A stretch of 64,000 nt of DNA from NCBI RefSeq assembly GCF_017591435.1, contig NC_059289.1:21114806-21178805 (forward strand), given 5' to 3'. The position numbers and the translations under genes are program-made. Below are positions 1-12,695 of the stretch, one piece after another. Positions within the stretch are counted from its first letter, which is position 1; every line of letters starts with the position of its first letter. Origin of the DNA: Portunus trituberculatus (lineage: Eukaryota; Arthropoda; Malacostraca; Decapoda; Portunidae). Below the pieces are notes generated by a model. The model did not search any database. It was given only the letters and a program-made list of their open reading frames with translations, and was not told the DNA's origin.

Positions 1-277
1 ACAGTATTAGGTATATCTAACTGTGAAAGAAAACAACAGTGTGTTGATCATGCAAAAAACATTGTGTAATGTGGCATTGGAATGGAAGTGGGAGATGAGT
101 AGATTTGTCAGATGTTGATCATTATTGGTACATATGCAATTTATGTATGTACCAGTGATAATCAATGTATGACAACTGTACCTATGTTTTATTTCATGTT
201 ACCTGTCAATGCCATATTACATGATGCTTTTTTTATAATCAACACTTTTGTTTTCTTTCATGGTTATATCTAGCTGT
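1..277. mobile_element. Foldback (inverted-repeat) element
   Basis: The first ~85 bases and bases ~200-277 are imperfect reverse complements of each other (each outer end reads ACAG..TA..TATA followed by GAAAGAAAACAA-type sequence). The centre, about 113-167, is a second palindrome around GGTACATA. The whole block folds into one long hairpin, as foldback or palindromic MITE elements do. It has no coding capacity. The element may continue left of the window, because the arm starts at base 1. The family is unassigned. Confidence 0.6.
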
Positions 278-1280
278 CATTATTTATTTTTCATGTATTT
301 CAAATAACAATGTCACTAAACACTGTACCAGAGGTTGGAGTCCCACATTTACAAGCAGTGCACCAGACAAATGACATTCCAAGCAGTGACCCAAGCCAGA
401 CCCAAGTAAATTATGACAACACAGAATTTCTTTTGTAATTTTAATGCTAAGAAAACTATTGTGGAATGTTGGCTTTTGTTAATATTGCTACTGTGAATCA
501 TATGTGAAGTAAGGTTTTCCCATTGGTCAAGGCAGAAATGAGAGGTGGTGAACTCAGTATAATACATGAGAGACAGTGTAGCAGCAGCTGTTGACTCACT
601 GCATTAAGTGGGCAAAATGTTATGTGGTTATTATTACACAGTCAGTGCTACAGGTGTGGAAAATATTATTGGAGTTTTCAAGCAACATGTGTGACGCCAA
701 CAGTAAGTAAACACAACCAATACTTGTCAAAGCAATGCAAAACTTGTGGTGATAATATGAATAACTGAGGATGGTAAGAATTTAGGACAAATTAGGCACC
801 AAACTTTAGGATCACAAAACTAAGGTTGTGCAAAACCCGAGAGTGTACTTAGGAGAGATTAGAAATTAAAAACATTTCTTTTCATTGTATCTACAGATTG
901 ACTTATGAAGAAAGCCACATGAAAGATCATATCTTTCTAAGCCAGAAATATTACATAACCAAATGTTTTCATTAACATCATTTAGAAGTTATGTACAGGA
1001 TATTGGAATATGAATGAGGATTGTGGATAATGCAGAAATAGTGGGTATTGCTATCTTGACACTGTTACTTTTTATTAGCTTTTAGGTATTTAATATCTCC
1101 AGGATGATAACATGATTTCATATGTAGGTTTTCAGAAATAAAGTAAGATGTAATTCAAGAAGACACAGTATCAATTTAGTAATTAGTAAGTAAGACATAA
1201 CAAACTCCAAATGACAACAGCATTCAGCTGGATAATGCAAGACATTACTGTGTAGAGCTGTAGGCATTTTGATTCACATA
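278..1280. other. AT-rich gene-free stretch
   Basis: About 1 kb of AT-rich DNA without a credible reading frame, RNA gene or repeat that I recognise. The short open frames in it show no family motif. Confidence 0.5.
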
Positions 1281-1873
1281 CAGTTAAGATACAGACTCAA
1301 TATTCAAACTTAATTAGTTCCAAATGGCTGTTCAAGTATCAAAAAGTTTGACTATTGATATCTATAAATCAGGTAATTTGTTCCAACCTTTACAAAACCT
1401 TAAGTTTACAAAAATTTCAATGTAGATTTTTTATGGATTTTATTTGTACTTACTGTAAGTGAAGACTGATGATGGTTAATGTAGGGAGAGGAGGGTAGGG
1501 AGGAGGAGGTTATTCGTCAGAGGATGAGCCACCATCTATGAAAATGTCTGGTAACTTGTTTCCTGGAGGGATTCCTGTAAATCCACTAGTGGAGGGGGGT
1601 GTGGCTCACTAACGCTTGCACTCTCGCTAGGTTTCTTATTTTCACCACTAATGGGTCTCTGGTAACATTGTAAGTTTCTAAATGAAAAACCACAGACAAC
1701 GCAGGAGAATGTTGTTGCTCTCATGACTGGTGGAATAACAGGCGGCAGCGGGGAGGGAGAGGCTAGGAGCCTTTGTTTCAAGTAACAGATATTTTTTTGA
1801 GTACTAAGTCAAACTTGCATTTAAGTACTGAAAAGTTTGGCTTTAAAGATGTCTAAGTATTGAGTCTCCACTG
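1281..1873 (-). mobile_element. Tigger/pogo-like short DNA transposon, copy 1
   Basis: The element is bounded by TA dinucleotides (1279-1280 and 1874-1875). Its ends start CAG and end CTG, and the right end reads, reversed, CAGTGGAGACTTAG-like, matching the left end of the second copy at 2326. The TA target and CAGTGG ends fit the Tc1/mariner-pogo (Tigger) superfamily. A minus-strand coding remnant at about 1536-1670 reads ISGENKK..SESASVSEP and is then frameshifted; the same segment is open in copy 2. The left end carries a few extra bases relative to copy 2. It is an internally deleted, non-autonomous copy. Confidence 0.55.
1536..1781 (-). pseudogene. Tigger-like transposase C-terminal remnant, copy 1
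   Basis: An 81-codon minus-strand frame that contains ISGENKKPSESASVSEP and then leaves the frame kept in copy 2, through a small indel near 1590 in the stretch of C residues. The protein-level similarity to copy 2 in the first half, with codon-position changes, indicates descent from a once-coding C-terminal tail. The DDE catalytic core is absent. Assignment to a Tigger transposase tail is inference from the element ends and the acidic/Ser-rich tail. Confidence 0.4.
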
Positions 1874-2325
1874 TATTATGTATTAGGAAAGATGCACACA
1901 TATGGTTAACAAAATGGTATTTTAGAAATTGAATTATGACATTATCATCTCAGATGAATGGAAAAGTATCTGTGTGAAAATTGTCTACACCCACTTCTAG
2001 AATTTGTGCTATCTGAGTTTTGTGATCCTAGAGTTTGGCATTTAATCCTAAATTCTTACTGAGTTTCATGTATGATTATTGCCACGAATTTCTCTCTGCT
2101 TTGATGAATATCAATTGTGTCTATCTACTGTCGACATCACATATGCTGCCTCAAGATTCATACCCACTGATGGGTAACATTTTGGCCACCTAAAACAGTG
2201 TGTCCATAACTATTGTTACACTATCTCTCATGCATTGCTCTGAGTTCACTGCCACTTATTACTAACATCCCACCATTAAGTCTATAGCTATCCTGATAAA
2301 AAAAAATTATGAAAGAAAATCTGCA
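1874..2325. other. AT-rich spacer between the two Tigger-like copies
   Basis: About 450 bases of AT-rich sequence with no supported gene or repeat. Confidence 0.4.
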
Positions 2326-2972
2326 CAGTGGAGACTCAATACTCAAACATAATTCTAGTACCAAGTATAAAAAGGTTTGACTACTGATACATATAAACCA
2401 GGTAATTTGTTTTATTTTTAGCAAAACCTTAATTTTACAAAAATTTCAATGTAAGTTTCCTTTACAATTTTTGTTTGTACTTACTGTAAGTGAAGGCTGG
2501 TGATGGATAATGTAGAAGAGGAGGGGAGAAAGGTTGCGAAAGGCTGGTGATGGATAATGTAGAAGAGGAGGGGAGAAAGGTAGGGAGGAAGAGGATGTTA
2601 AAGAGGACAAGTCACCATCCATGAAAACATCTGGTAACTTGTCTCCTGGTGAGATTCCTGTGAACCCACTAGTGGAGGGCTGTGGCTCACTAACACTTGC
2701 AGTCTCACTAGATTCCTTATTTTCACCACTAATAAAACTCATTGGTGCCATTGTAAGTTTCTAAATGAAAAGTACAGACAGAATACAGGAGAATGCTGTT
2801 GTTCTCACAACTGTGGCTGGACAACTGGCAGCAGCTGGGAGGGAGAGGCCAGGAGCCTTTGTTTACAATGGTACAACCACATATGGGGACATTTGAGTAC
2901 CAAGTCCAACTTTTGTGTTCGAGTATCAAAAAGTTCGACTTCAAAGATGTTCAAGTATTGAGTCTTCATGAT
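2326..2972 (-). mobile_element. Tigger/pogo-like short DNA transposon, copy 2
   Basis: The left end reads CAGTGGAGACTCAATACTC. The right end at about 2949-2972 is its degenerate reverse complement (TTCAAGTATTGAGTC). The interior matches 1281-1873 along its length. It carries a tandem duplication of about 47 bp (2494-2540 and 2541-2587) that copy 1 lacks. The minus-strand remnant at 2446-2751 is open here. Non-autonomous: there is no transposase catalytic domain. Confidence 0.55.
2446..2751 (-). pseudogene. Tigger-like transposase C-terminal remnant, copy 2
   Basis: An open minus-strand frame of about 100 codons including ISGENKESSETASVSEP followed by PGDKLPDVFMDGDLSSLTSS. It is rich in Ser, Pro and acidic residues, like the disordered tail after the DDE domain of Tigger transposases. 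Copy 1 encodes the same tail with a frameshift. The HTH and DDE domains are missing, so this cannot be an active transposase. The family call rests on element ends plus composition and is moderate. Confidence 0.42.
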
Positions 2973-3184
2973 TTACTTGGGTTTGGCTGGTACTGGTAAT
3001 GCTGCTTTGAATTTTACCTCATCTGTCTGATGTACTGCTCATGAGTGATGGAGAGTTTTGATTTCTGGTGCAGTGTTCAGTGGCATTGCTAACTGAAATA
3101 TATGAAAAGTAAACAAGAAGTCCATCTAAATGTTAAAAAAAAAAGTGTTGACTGTACAAAAAGCATCATGTAATTTGGCACATA

Positions 3185-3705
3185 GCTTTATAAAAATGCA
3201 ATATGAATAAATAACACTATCAGTGATGAACAATAATGATGATGATAATATTAATGATAATAATAACTGATCAAAATGCCATTAATTTACGTAGTTACCC
3301 AAATCCCTCAAATCCCCCATTCTCACACAATGTTAAGGGGAATTTAAAGAAATTGACCGTAACTCCTATAAAGATATACAAATCCAACACTATGTACAAT
3401 TATAAGTACAGTTGCCAGGCATTGAATTATCATCGGTAAATATGTATGTACAGTATGTATGATAATTAATTTCGGGCAACTCTACTTACTGATACATGTA
3501 TAGTGTTGGATTTGTATAGGAATTAAGCTCAATTTCTTTAGATTCACCTTAACACAGTGTGAGAAGGGGGATTTGGGTTACTGGATAAATGGGTTAATTA
3601 ATAGCCTTTGATCGATTATTATTATCGTTGTTATTATTATTATCATTATTGTAATTTTTGTCCCTGATATTTTCATTAATTTATATTGCATTTTTATAAA
3701 GTTCC
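3185..3705. mobile_element. Long imperfect inverted-repeat (foldback) element
   Basis: The arm at about 3185-3420 and the arm at about 3475-3705 are reverse complements with scattered mismatches. Paired words include TTTATAAAAATGCAATAT, GATAATAATAA, TTACCCAAATCC, AAAGAAATTGA and ACAAATCCAACACTAT. The loop at 3421-3474 is itself partly palindromic (AATTATCAT / ATGATAATT). It is non-coding. It resembles the foldback at 1-277 in size class but has different arm sequence. Confidence 0.65.
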
Positions 3706-3884
3706 ATGTCACTCAGTTCACGTCATTGAAGTGACATCAGTTGTCTGCTATCTCTTTGTTAATAAATGAGTTGACCTTGAGGTGTTGTTGCTATTACATG
3801 TCCCCCTCCTGCTCTTCACCTCCCATCTTTTTAGCAGTGCCAGGGTTGGCCCAACTACACTTTGGGTAATTGGGACTTAACAAG

Positions 3885-3901
3885 TGGTACCCAGACCTGG
3901 G
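3885..3901 (+). other. Candidate primer-binding site of the BEL/Pao remnant
   Basis: The sequence starts TGGTACCCAGACC two bases after a TTAACA LTR-type end, as expected for tRNA 3'-end complementarity. The cognate tRNA is not identified. Confidence 0.35.
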
Positions 3902-4533
3902 AGAAAGAACAGCAAGCAAAATAGCTTCCCAGTCTGGCAAAATGACAGACAAGGACTACAAAAAAGCTGGAATGAAAGAGGTTGGCAACGAAGGGATAGG
4001 TCATCTGCAATGCTACATACAATCTTGTGAACGCTGTGTGCACAGTCTGCGGTAAGTAAGATGGAGCTTGAGGATGTCATATGGGAGTTTGATCAGTGCC
4101 TTCGTGCCTCAGACAATGCTCAAACAGCTGTTGAGATGGAGAACAGCAACCTTGACAAGCTGGAGGAGGAAAGAGAAGCTGCTGACTTATTTTGCTGCCA
4201 AGCAAGGATTCCCAGAGTATAGGCAGCACAGCGGTTGGCTGAGTTGTTAGAGTAAAACAAGCCAGTGGGTGAGGTAACACAGTACAATTGCATCTGTTGA
4301 ATCAGTGATGCTTTTGTGGCAGTCCTAGGAGCAATTCAGAGTATTATTGGATGAGTCTAATATACCAGCAGTGAGCAAATCTTCACTCTTCACAAGATGG
4401 TGTGGCTAAGAGGACATAGCAAGTTTTGACTCTTACCAATGTAGACTTTCCCATCATCTATTGTACATTAGAGAAACGGGTTGGAAAATCTTTGTTTAAT
4501 TTTTGCCAACATACAGGTGCTGTTGAACATTAT

Positions 4534-4579
4534 CCTGCCTCTTAAATCTTTTCGTTCCTGCCTCTTAAATCTTTTCGTT
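4534..4579 (+). repeat. 23-bp tandem duplication
   Basis: The word CCTGCCTCTTAAATCTTTTC, with three more bases, occurs twice back to back. It lies inside the decayed gag and adds to the frame damage. Confidence 0.8.
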
Positions 4580-4984
4580 CTAAGTATATTGCCTTACTGT
4601 GGACACTTAAAAACTAACTTAACTTGCATGTCCACAATTTGGAAGCCTTGGGAGTAAAAGGTGATCAGTATGGTATTGTGCTAACTCCTGTTATTTTGTC
4701 TCATTTGCCACATGATATTCACAGAGTGGTCTAAGGGAGGATTCATCCAACGAGGAAAACTTAGTAAGGCTTGTGGTGGCTTTTGGTGTCTCAAAAGAAG
4801 TGTCCCATTTGTCTTTGTACTTGCAACCTCTTCAACTGCTGGTATGAGCAGATGTGGGTTTTGTGTTAAGCCTCATTTAATTAAAACTTGTGCAAGTGTG
4901 GTTAAACTTATTCACACTCTCAGCATAAAATACCTTAGTCCAATGGGAAGAAATGATCATGTGACATAAGAGCTAGAAATGCAG

Positions 4985-6935
4985 GATAATACAGAGATGA
5001 ATAAAAAAAAAGACATTAAATTATGCAAGAGCAGATTTTGAAAACTTAAAGAAATTTTTGCTGATATTGAATGGAGAAATATGTACGGAAGGACAATACA
5101 AGGAATATATGAAATATTCTTACAGAAATATAACAAAGGAGTAAAGAAATACTTACCTATTTATAGTTAAGAAAAGTATGCCTGCTTGGTACAATGCTAG
5201 ATGCACAGAAGCTAAAAAGGCAATAAATAAAGCTTGGAAGAAACTCATTAAACAAATGACAAAAACAGAGAGGAGTATAAGGATGCAAGAAATTAATATA
5301 TTAGAGTAAGGAGAGATGAAAGAAAGAAACTTTGAGAAAGATGAGATGCAAGAAAGCAAAAATGAATCTAAGCTTTTCTAGAAATTTATAATTGTTAAGG
5401 TGAAGAATAAAGATATAATAGAAGAAATAATTAAAGGAGGGAAGACATACCAAACAGGAAATAGTGAATGAGAGCTTCAAAACTGTTCACTGTAGAAGAG
5501 GACTTTACAGAACCAAATAAGACATTGAATTGCTGAGGATTGCAGAATATTGTAGTGCACAAAGAGGATATTAGAAGATTATTAGATAATTTGGATGTCA
5601 GAAAAGCAAAGGGGCTGTATGGTATCAGGCTGGGTAATAAAAAAATATGAAGAACAACTGTTGGATCCAATTTTGAAAATGATTGCAAGTTCATTAAATG
5701 AAGGGAGAGTTGCACTAGAATGGAAGAGAGCCAACATAATACTGATATTTAAGGAGGAAAGGCAACTGAGCCATTAAATTAACAGACCGGTGTCACTTAC
5801 AAGTGTTATGGGGAAGTTGTATGAAATAGATAAAGTCCTTCATGGAAGACTACTTTGGAAACTAGAGAACATACAAGGATTGCAAGGAATTTTGTTAGAA
5901 TGGATGAGGGATTATTTGAAAGACAGGGAGATAAGAACTGTGATCAGAGATACATACTTTGGATAAAGTAACATGTGGAATACCACAAGGGTCAGTGTTA
6001 GCCCCAATTATGTTCCAGATTTATGTAAACGACATTCACAATGTGGTAAACAGTTATATTAATTCATTTGCTGATGATGCAAAGCTGCTAAGAGTAATAA
6101 AAAAACAGGAGGACTGTTTGCCGCTACAGGAAGATATAAACAAAATCCATGAGTGGAGGAAGAAGTGAAAATTGGAGTTCAATGCCAAGAAATGTCACAT
6201 AATGGAACTAGGAAAGAGTAAGAAAAGACTAGTATGGCACTGTCTGATGGGAGAGAAACAAGTAATGAAGACTAAAGAGGGAAAAGATCTAGGAGTGATC
6301 ATACAAGAAAATTTGAACCCCAAAAAATGCATAAGTAAGATATTTGGATTATCAGAAAAAATGTTGACTAATATAAGAGTGGCATTTCAATTCATGGACC
6401 AGGATGTAATGAAAAAAATTTATCACAAGCATGATGCATCCAAAGCTGGAATATGCAGCAGTGGCGTGGTCTCTGAGCTCTAAAAAAGATACAAGAAGAT
6501 TAGAATGTATTCAAAAGATAGTTACAAAGATAATGCTGGAACTAGAGGACCTAACATAATATGTTAGGTTCTTCAGCCTTTCTTCATATTAGGAAGAAAA
6601 GCTGAAGGAAATGGGACTGCCAACCTTACAAGATAGAAGAGAACCAGGAAACCTAATAACAATGTACAAGATAGTCAATGGCATTGAAAAGATAGATGGT
6701 GATAGAAGATAGAAGGACAAGAGGACGTATAAAGATTAGGATGAGGCAGTGTGTGAAGAATAATGGAAAATACAGTTTTCCACATAGAATGGTGGAAAAG
6801 TAGAATGCATTGAGTGATGAAGTTGTTACAGCACATAATGTGCATAACTTTAAAGAAAAATTGGACAAGTGGAAACATGGAGACAGGTCAGTATGAGCCC
6901 TGCTTGAACCCTGTACGATTCAACTAGGTAATTGC
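4985..6935 (+). pseudogene. Jockey/CR1-like LINE reverse transcriptase remnant
   Basis: Several frames together read through a non-LTR RT from the pre-RT region to the C-terminus: PAWYNARCTEAKKAINKAWK (about 5180), ALEWKRANIILIF (about 5715), RPVSLTSVMGKLYE, then a jump to LHGRLLWKLE. The core motifs GIPQGSVLAPIMFQIYVNDI (5977-6036) and SFADDAKLL (about 6064-6090) follow, then FNAKKCHIMELGKSKKR, KDLGVIIQ and the C-terminal FKEKLDKW. The RT catalytic FADD is still present. Stops, frameshifts and the loss of the segment before LLWKLE inactivate it. The endonuclease and ORF1 are absent, so this is a 5'-truncated old insertion. The same family recurs on the minus strand at 51.2-52.3 kb. Confidence 0.8.
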
Positions 6936-9192
<2,257 letters not shown>

Positions 9193-9442
9193 GAGGCACT
9201 GCCTTGTTTCTCCTTTTAATTTATTATTTTATTATATGCGTAGCCTATGGCCTCAAGCGCGGGCTGTCACTGTTCCGCTGTGCGGCCAACCACCCTCTCT
9301 TTGTTTCCACCATTTTGTGTGCCTCTGAGCCTCGCATCAGTCTCAAGGTAGCCTTCAGCGGAAATAGACACGCACTCTCGTCGGTCTGGCACAGTGTGGG
9401 GAGATTCGTGTTGCTGGGCTTCTCTTGTTGTTCACTAGTCAT

Positions 9443-10455
9443 CGGTCTGGGAGTTGTGCCCTCCCTTGAGTAACTTGCTTGTTACTCGGTAGACCCTGGC
9501 TGTAGAACAACGGGCTTGTTGTTCTTAGAGAAGCATGGCAAGTTTGGCTACACTTCTCGTGCATTCGTCCACTTGGGTGTGGCGACGCGGAGAGACACGC
9601 TTTGTCTCGTCCTGTTTGTTTTGTTGGTGGCCGTGGTCACCAGTGTGGTTTAGTGGGCGGCTGTGTGCCCCCACCATCTGTTGTGTAGTTTCAGTAGTAT
9701 ATTGTTTATAATACCGGCCAGTCTTCAGCGGAGTTAACACGTACGATCTCGGCACAGGAAGAGACACATGTGGCTGGACTGTGCTTTAGAACTACTCATT
9801 AGTCGTCGGTCTGGGAGTTGTGCCCTCCCTTGAGTAGCTGGCTTGTTACTGGGTAGACCGTGGCTGTAGAGCAACGGGCTTCTTGTTCTTAGAGAAGCGT
9901 GGCAAGTGTGGCTACACTTCTCGTGCGTTCATCCACTCGGGTGTGGCGACGTGGAGAGACATGCTTTGTCTCGTCCTGTTTGTTTTGTTGGTGGCCGTGG
10001 TCACCAGTGTGGTTTGGTGGGCGGCTGTGTGCCCCCACCATCTGTTGTGTAGTATCAGTAGTATACTGTTTATAGTACCGGCCAGTCTTCAGCGGAGTTA
10101 ACACGTACGATCTCGGCACAGGAAGAGACACGTGTGGCTGGACTGTGCTTTAGAAGTACTCATTAGTCATCGGTCTGGGAGTTGTGCCCTCCCTTGAGTA
10201 GCTGGCTTGTTACTCGGTAGACCGTGGCTGTGTAGGACAACGGGCTTGTTGTCCTGAGGACAGTGTGGCCGGTTGGGGCTGCATTTCCTGTTGTGCGTTC
10301 GTCCACTCGGGTGTGGCGACGCGGAGGGACGTGTTATTGTTTCGTCCTGTTTTTGCTGTTGTTGGTTGTAGTCACCAGTGAGGTTTGGTGGGCGGCTGTG
10401 TGCCCCCACCATCTTTTGTATAGTTTCAGTAGTATACTGTATTGTAGTGGTAGTA
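9443..10455 (+). repeat. 364-bp tandem repeats inside the 5' LTR
   Basis: The word CGGTCTGGGAGTTGTGCCC starts units at 9443, 9807 and 10171, an exact 364-base spacing. The first two units are close copies. The third diverges in its second half and fades near 10455. The same arrangement is in the 3' LTR. Confidence 0.9.
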
Positions 10456-10689
10456 GCCACGCACACTATTGAATGCTGAGAGGCTTCATGTCGGCCAGTG
10501 GTGCGTAGTTGTCGTCTGCCAGACTTGTCTGTGACGAGTATCTGGACTCCGTGTATAGCGGTGTATACCACCTGTAGGTGGTGTCTGGGCTTATGTGTAC
10601 ACCACCGGATGTGCTGTACACATCATATATTGTAGTAATAGTAGGCTAGGGGTGTCAGTCTGACAGGTGTTAGGAAGCACTTGTTGTAG

Positions 10690-10712
10690 TAGGATAGTAT
10701 AGTATATATATA
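10690..10712 (+). promoter_or_regulatory. Candidate TATA region of family 1 LTR
   Basis: A TATAGTATATATATA-type run, followed within about 30 bases by a CAGTCTGTG word that could act as an initiator. It is conserved in the 3' LTR near 17060. The promoter role is inference. Confidence 0.3.
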
Positions 10713-11128
10713 CTGCGCGTGTTGTCCCAGTCTGTGAGTTATCACAGTCTGTGGACAAGGCGTGGAGAGGCATTAATACTTCATAGAGAAGTGGGTGGAA
10801 TTGTCCTTGTGGGCGGTTTCTCTAGGGGTATTAAGGCCTCGCCCTGTTACACATAACATCTACCAGTTATAAATTCTACTTGGTTGGGTACAGGAGGAGA
10901 AGGAGTTGCTGAGGAGATTCCCTTACAGTGGGGGAAATTATACACTGTTGGCGACCTTGAAAGAACCCGAGGGTTACGGCGGCTGTGAGTTATAGTAGTG
11001 GGGACTCTGTGGAGTTTTATAATCCCCACTGTACTGACCGTAACAAAGTTGGCGATTTTGCCAGAATAACACTCTAGTGAGCTGTAGCAGTTAACCGCAG
11101 CCGTGGCGTACGTACTCGTAACATAAAG

Positions 11129-11146
11129 TGGCGACCTCGCCAGGAT
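11129..11146 (+). other. Primer-binding site, family 1
   Basis: TGGCGACCTCGCCAGG begins five bases after the LTR end, the expected place for tRNA-primed minus-strand synthesis. The tRNA is not identified. Confidence 0.55.
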
Positions 11147-11240
11147 AAACCAAGTGCTTTTATAGTGGTGTAGTGTATTGTGTAGGGTATTATTACTTAT
11201 ATTATTTTATTGTTTGTGAAAACGAGTCCCTGTGAGCACC

Positions 11241-12695
11241 ATGGAGAGAGTTACTGGCCTTTTCACCTCACCAGTGGAGGGTGAGGATGCGAGTGTGAGC
11301 CGGCGAGACTCACCACGTGGGTATGATGAGTCGTTGGCCGCGCGTGGGGTCAGTGAGGACGCACGTATGTCTCATGATAACGGACGTGGCGGTCCCAGTG
11401 AAGGTGATGTGGGATATATTAGCCCTGGCAGAAGTATCGGAAGCAGGGAAGGCTCCCGACGATCTAGTCCAGCAAGCAGTATTGCTGATAGTGTCCAGTC
11501 AGCTGCCAGACTGGAGGAACTGCGATTGAAGCTGGAAATGAGGAAAATGGAGATAGAAGCAGAAGAGAGGCGAGAGTTGAAGAGATTAGCTGCGGAAGAG
11601 AGACGAGAGTCAAACAGACTAGCAGCAGAGAGAGAGCTAGAGAGAGAGGAAATTCAGAGACTAGCAGCAGAGAAGGAGGCTAGAGAGATGGAGATGATGA
11701 GATTGGAGATGGAGAGAGAAAGGGCAGATAAAGATAGAGAGTTGGAGTGGGAGAGAACTCGCCATGCAGTAAGTACGCCTGGAGTTGTTGGTAGTGTAGG
11801 AGGAGGAGGAGAACAGAGTGTAGAGCGTACTTTAGTTCAAAGTCTCCAGCTAGTCCCTGAATTTGATGAGGCTAAAGTGGCTGAATGGTTTGTTCGCTTC
11901 GAGAGGAAAGCCAAGGAGTTTGCTTGGTCTCGAGAGAGATGGGTAGGCTTGGTCGCGAATAAACTCAAGGGAAAAGCCTTGGAAGTTTATGATAAAATGT
12001 CAGCTGATGATCTGGATGATTATGAGGAGTTTAAGGCTGACATTTTGCGGGCATATGAGCTGCGACCAGAAGCCTATCGCTTGCAATTCAGAGGAAAGAG
12101 GAAGCGAGCAAGTGACTCCTACCTCGAGTGTGCTCGTTCACTGGAGCAAGTGTTTGAGAGGTGGATTGCAAGCGAGGGTGTTGACTCTCTCGAGGCTTTG
12201 AAGGAGTTAGTAGTTATGGAGCAGTTCATTGATATTGCTGATAAGGAGCTGGTACCTCTGTTGAGGGAGAAGAGGTTTAGGACTTTGAAGGAGGCTGCTA
12301 CATGGGCTGATGATTATGTGTTGGCCCACCGTCCTGTGCAGCAGCCTGGGAGTTGGAGTCGTAAGGAAGGTGGTCCTAGGGTAGGGCCAGGGAGTGGTGG
12401 TAGTTCTTCCTCGGGCTCTCCAGGCCATTTTAGGCGATACACTGGATTCGGCAGTAAGATGGGTTTTGGAAAGCCCCAGGCCCCCACCCCTCCTTCTTCT
12501 GTGAAGGATGGGACGGCGGGGAAAGCGGCCCCTAGAACGCCCAAGTATGATTACCAGCCTACGTGCTATCACTGCCGAGGAAAAGGGCACTTTAAATTCA
12601 ATTGCTCAAAGTTAGTAACAGTTGAAACTCAAAGTCCTCGCAGAAACCAGTTGCTTTGTTGGTGTGGCCAGACCAAGTTTGTGGTGATGAGTTGA
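11241..12695 (+). CDS. gag: Gag polyprotein of family 1 retrotransposon
   Basis: A 484-residue frame starting at an ATG in good context (CACCATGG). Residues about 1-85 are Ser/Gly-rich. About 90-175 form a Glu/Arg-rich segment (LKLEMRKMEIEAEERRELK) predicted to be coiled coil. About 195-370 hold a retrotransposon gag core (QLVPEFDEAKVAEWFVRFER ... DILRAYELRPEAYR). A Gly/Ser/Pro linker follows, then one C-x2-C-x4-H-x4-C knuckle (CYHCRGKGHFKFNC, from residue 442) for RNA binding. Gag would assemble particles that package element RNA. The last ~30 residues are out of frame relative to the homologous family 2 sequence (KPVALLVWP there), so the natural gag-PR junction is broken near 12640. This is the best-preserved gene of the element. 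Confidence 0.85.
   Translation: MERVTGLFTSPVEGEDASVSRRDSPRGYDESLAARGVSEDARMSHDNGRGGPSEGDVGYISPGRSIGSREGSRRSSPASSIADSVQSAARLEELRLKLEMRKMEIEAEERRELKRLAAEERRESNRLAAERELEREEIQRLAAEKEAREMEMMRLEMERERADKDRELEWERTRHAVSTPGVVGSVGGGGEQSVERTLVQSLQLVPEFDEAKVAEWFVRFERKAKEFAWSRERWVGLVANKLKGKALEVYDKMSADDLDDYEEFKADILRAYELRPEAYRLQFRGKRKRASDSYLECARSLEQVFERWIASEGVDSLEALKELVVMEQFIDIADKELVPLLREKRFRTLKEAATWADDYVLAHRPVQQPGSWSRKEGGPRVGPGSGGSSSSGSPGHFRRYTGFGSKMGFGKPQAPTPPSSVKDGTAGKAAPRTPKYDYQPTCYHCRGKGHFKFNCSKLVTVETQSPRRNQLLCWCGQTKFVVMS

Larger units (their letters stand above)
3721..4960 (+). pseudogene. BEL/Pao-type retrotransposon: LTR end, primer site and decayed gag
   Basis: A probable LTR end (TTAACA near 3882) is followed by a TGG-starting primer site at 3885-3901. 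An ATG at 3942 then opens a short frame, and frame changes and stops follow. Recognisable gag pieces include LEDVIWEFDQCLRASDNAQT (about 4063-4130), a stretch near 4640 reading LEALGVKGDQYG then LTPVILSHLPHDIHR, and a C-x2-C-x4-H-x4-C-like knuckle CGFCVKPHLIKTC near 4855. These resemble BEL/Pao gag, including the region before the zinc finger. No pol follows, because a LINE remnant starts at about 4985. Non-functional. The family call is inferred from motif resemblance. Confidence 0.45.

Noticed and set aside
11500..11760. Glu/Arg-rich coiled coil resembling myosin or trichohyalin
   Set aside because: It is in frame with a retrotransposon gag core and zinc knuckle, directly after an LTR and primer site.
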